From: Parcubacteria group bacterium SW_6_46_9
Lineage (GTDB): Bacteria > Patescibacteriota > Minisyncoccia > Phycocordibacterales > SW-6-46-9
Direction: 5' to 3'
DNA: 7,051 nt
Assembly: GCA_003022255.1 (NCBI GenBank)
Contig: PXPA01000033.1
Location: 1-7,051 of the forward strand
Within the stretch, counting starts at the first letter, position 1, and each line of letters begins with the position of its first letter. The notes beneath the pieces were generated by a model. It made no database searches. It saw only the letters and a program-made list of their open reading frames with translations, and was not told where the DNA came from. Of the stretch, positions 5,608 through 7,051 are shown piece after piece. Position numbers and translations under genes: made by a program.

Positions 5608-6816
5608 ATGGCATCTCTTTGTTTATACTTTCAGGTGCATCAACCACACCGACTTGATGATTACTCGCTTTTTGATATCGGTGAGCACACCGCGTATTTT
5701 GACGATCATAACAAACAGACGAGTAATCGCCGGCTGCTGCAGAAGGTGGCAAATAAGTCGTATCGCCCGACAACACGGTTACTGCTTGAGTTGGTTAAAC
5801 AGTATCCCGAGTTCCGTGTTAGTTTCTCGTTTTCCGGTACCGTGCTTGATCAGCTTAGCGAGTACGATCCGGAGACGCTTTCTTTGTTTCAAGAACTAGT
5901 AAGTTTTGATCAGGTAGAAGTGCTTGCGGAAACATCACACCATACGCTAGCCTTTTTTTACGATCGTGACGAGTTTGAAAAACAGGTTGATTTGCACATA
6001 GAAAAGATCAGAAACGTCTTCGGCCAAACGCCGCGGGTATTTCGTAACACTGAGCTTGCTTACAATAATGAAGTCGGGCGGTGGGCCGATGCGTACGGAT
6101 TTGACGGTGTGTTAGCTGAGGGCTGGGATGAGGTTTTAGGGTGGCGGAGCCCTAACTTTGTGTATCAACCACCGAAGGCAGAGATTCCGCTGCTTTTGAA
6201 AAATTATCGCCTGTCCGATGATATAGCCTTCCGGTTTTCCCGCGAGGATTGGGAGGGATGGCCGCTTACAGCTGATACGTTTGCTCGGTGGGTCTCAGAT
6301 CACAATGGTAACGCTGAAGTGATTAATCTCTTTATGGATTATGAGACGTTTGGTGAGCATCAGTGGGAGTCAACTGGTATCTTTGCGTTTTTAGAAGATC
6401 TACCAGAGAAGATTTTAGCTGATCCGGATAACGACTTCAAGACGGTATCAGAAGCAATTGAAGCGTATCCGGTTCGCGACTCGGTTGACGTTCAGGAGAC
6501 GCTAACATGGGCGGACACAGAACGCGATTTATCGGCTTGGCTTGGTAACCAGATGCAGCACACTGCAATAGAAAGTCTGTATGATCTGAAAGAAGATATC
6601 GAGCAGATAAAAGATGACTCCTGGTACCAAATAATTGTGTCCGACTGGCGTCGTTTGCAAACGTCTGACCACTTTTACTATATGTGCACCAAGTGGTCAC
6701 ATGACGGCGATGTTCACGCTTACTTTAGTCCGTACAACTCACCACACGAAGCGTATACTACGTATATGAACGCGGTAACCGATCTGCGAGAGCGAGTGCT
6801 GGCACACGCAAACTGA
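5608..6816 (+). CDS. GH57 glycoside hydrolase (alpha-amylase/glucan-acting enzyme)
   Basis: A 402-aa cytoplasmic enzyme without signal peptide. The five GH57 conserved regions can be followed: HQPHR (11-15), FSGTVLDQL (75-83), FRNTELAY (145-152) with the expected nucleophile Glu149, LFMDYETFGEH (241-251) with the expected acid/base Asp244, and TLTWAD (298-303). The (beta/alpha)7 barrel fills the first 300 residues and a helical C-terminal part follows (about 305-400). GH57 includes alpha-amylases, 4-alpha-glucanotransferases, amylopullulanases and branching enzymes. At about 400 aa this is shorter than known branching enzymes (over 500 aa), so I call only an alpha-glucan hydrolase or transferase. 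Its start lies 2 nt after the GT4 stop, so the two are surely co-expressed and probably build and trim the same storage or structural glucan. The stop TGA is directly followed by TAG. Confidence 0.9.
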   Translation: MASLCLYFQVHQPHRLDDYSLFDIGEHTAYFDDHNKQTSNRRLLQKVANKSYRPTTRLLLELVKQYPEFRVSFSFSGTVLDQLSEYDPETLSLFQELVSFDQVEVLAETSHHTLAFFYDRDEFEKQVDLHIEKIRNVFGQTPRVFRNTELAYNNEVGRWADAYGFDGVLAEGWDEVLGWRSPNFVYQPPKAEIPLLLKNYRLSDDIAFRFSREDWEGWPLTADTFARWVSDHNGNAEVINLFMDYETFGEHQWESTGIFAFLEDLPEKILADPDNDFKTVSEAIEAYPVRDSVDVQETLTWADTERDLSAWLGNQMQHTAIESLYDLKEDIEQIKDDSWYQIIVSDWRRLQTSDHFYYMCTKWSHDGDVHAYFSPYNSPHEAYTTYMNAVTDLRERVLAHAN

Positions 6817-6824
6817 TAGTACGC

Positions 6825-6830
6825 TATAAT
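6825..6830 (+). promoter_or_regulatory. Consensus -10 box (TATAAT) giving a leaderless or nearly leaderless mRNA
   Basis: A perfect TATAAT lies 9 nt before ATG 6840, in the 23-nt gap after the GH57 gene. There is no TG extension and no good -35 hexamer 16-18 bp upstream. With the usual 5-9 nt from the -10 box, transcription starts at about 6836-6840, at or just before the ATG, leaving no room for a ribosome binding site. Confidence 0.55.
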
Positions 6831-6839
6831 TACATACAC

Positions 6840-7051
6840 ATGGCCCGTTTTTTCCAATCTATCCATAACTTTTTTTTCGGTAGCGCAAACAGCGGTCAGC
6901 CGGCCGTTGGTGCCGAAGCAGTTGCGGTACCGGTCACCAGCGAAAAGGAGTCCGCAACCGGACGCTTGGCTGATGCTGTGGCACCAGACGGCCAGGAGTT
7001 TTACGTGCACAACGGTTCGGCAGTTTCCACGGTTGGGGGGTTAGCCGATGC
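6840..7051 (+). CDS. Unknown protein, N-terminal part (3' end outside window)
   Basis: An open frame from ATG 6840 to the window edge gives the first 70 residues. It begins MARFFQSIHNFFFG, a short amphipathic or weakly hydrophobic start, then an Ala/Val/Ser-rich low-complexity stretch (about 15-50), and then a more ordered segment with GQEFYVHNGSAVSTVGGLAD (50-69). The start of such a segment (FYVHNG...V..L..LA.A) resembles the beginning of a small domain found in CPR and archaeal proteins (I think of DUF5752-like proteins), but too little is present to confirm it. The frame is supported by a consensus -10 box 9 nt upstream and by codon use like its neighbours. The gene has its own promoter yet follows the glucan genes directly, so a link to them is possible but unproven. 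Confidence 0.6.
   Translation, partial: MARFFQSIHNFFFGSANSGQPAVGAEAVAVPVTSEKESATGRLADAVAPDGQEFYVHNGSAVSTVGGLAD

Noticed and set aside
6814..6819. TGA-TAG at the end of the GH57 gene as a hint of a recoded TGA
   Set aside because: If TGA were read as glycine only one residue would be added before TAG, and no in-frame TGA codons are seen within the larger genes, so the standard code is the simpler reading.

Overview
The window reads as a compact bacterial genome segment, most likely from the Patescibacteria (CPR), with Saccharibacteria (TM7) as my best guess. This is an inference. It rests on all genes lying on one strand with gaps of 2-75 nt, an almost complete lack of Shine-Dalgarno sequences, many small membrane proteins of a CPR-like type, and a GT4/GH57 glucan pair. 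I see no in-frame TGA inside any of the larger reading frames, so the TGA-as-glycine code of Gracilibacteria/Absconditabacteria is unlikely. The only TGA stop (6814-6816) is immediately followed by TAG.

Region 1 (1-1342): the 3' end of a small two-helix membrane protein gene, a PPC/DUF296 domain protein, and a membrane-anchored sortase with its catalytic His, Cys and Arg visible. The sortase start overlaps the end of the PPC gene.

Region 2 (1343-4306): a promoter with an extended -10 box, with a perfect 13-bp palindrome at the -35 position, precedes a run of six tightly spaced genes. These encode an exported Ig-like (He_PIG) protein with an IPDTG motif before its C-terminal membrane helix (candidate sortase substrate), a membrane-anchored extracellular protein with two cysteines, a polytopic membrane protein, a 51-aa single-helix protein, a YtxH-like single-helix protein, and a small acidic protein. 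The YtxH-like gene seems to be shortened by an in-frame TAA: the frame stays open for 22 more coding-like codons and then stops 6 nt before the next start.

Region 3 (4307-6816): a second extended -10 promoter drives a cytoplasmic GT-B/GT4 glycosyltransferase and a compact GH57 glycosidase, 2 nt apart. They probably act together on an alpha-glucan such as a glycogen-like polymer.

Region 4 (6817-7051): a consensus -10 box only 9 nt before an ATG starts a further gene that runs off the window and is probably transcribed as a leaderless or nearly leaderless mRNA.

No gap exceeds 300 nt. I found no tRNA, rRNA, CRISPR array, insertion sequence, convincing intrinsic terminator or clear sign of horizontal transfer.
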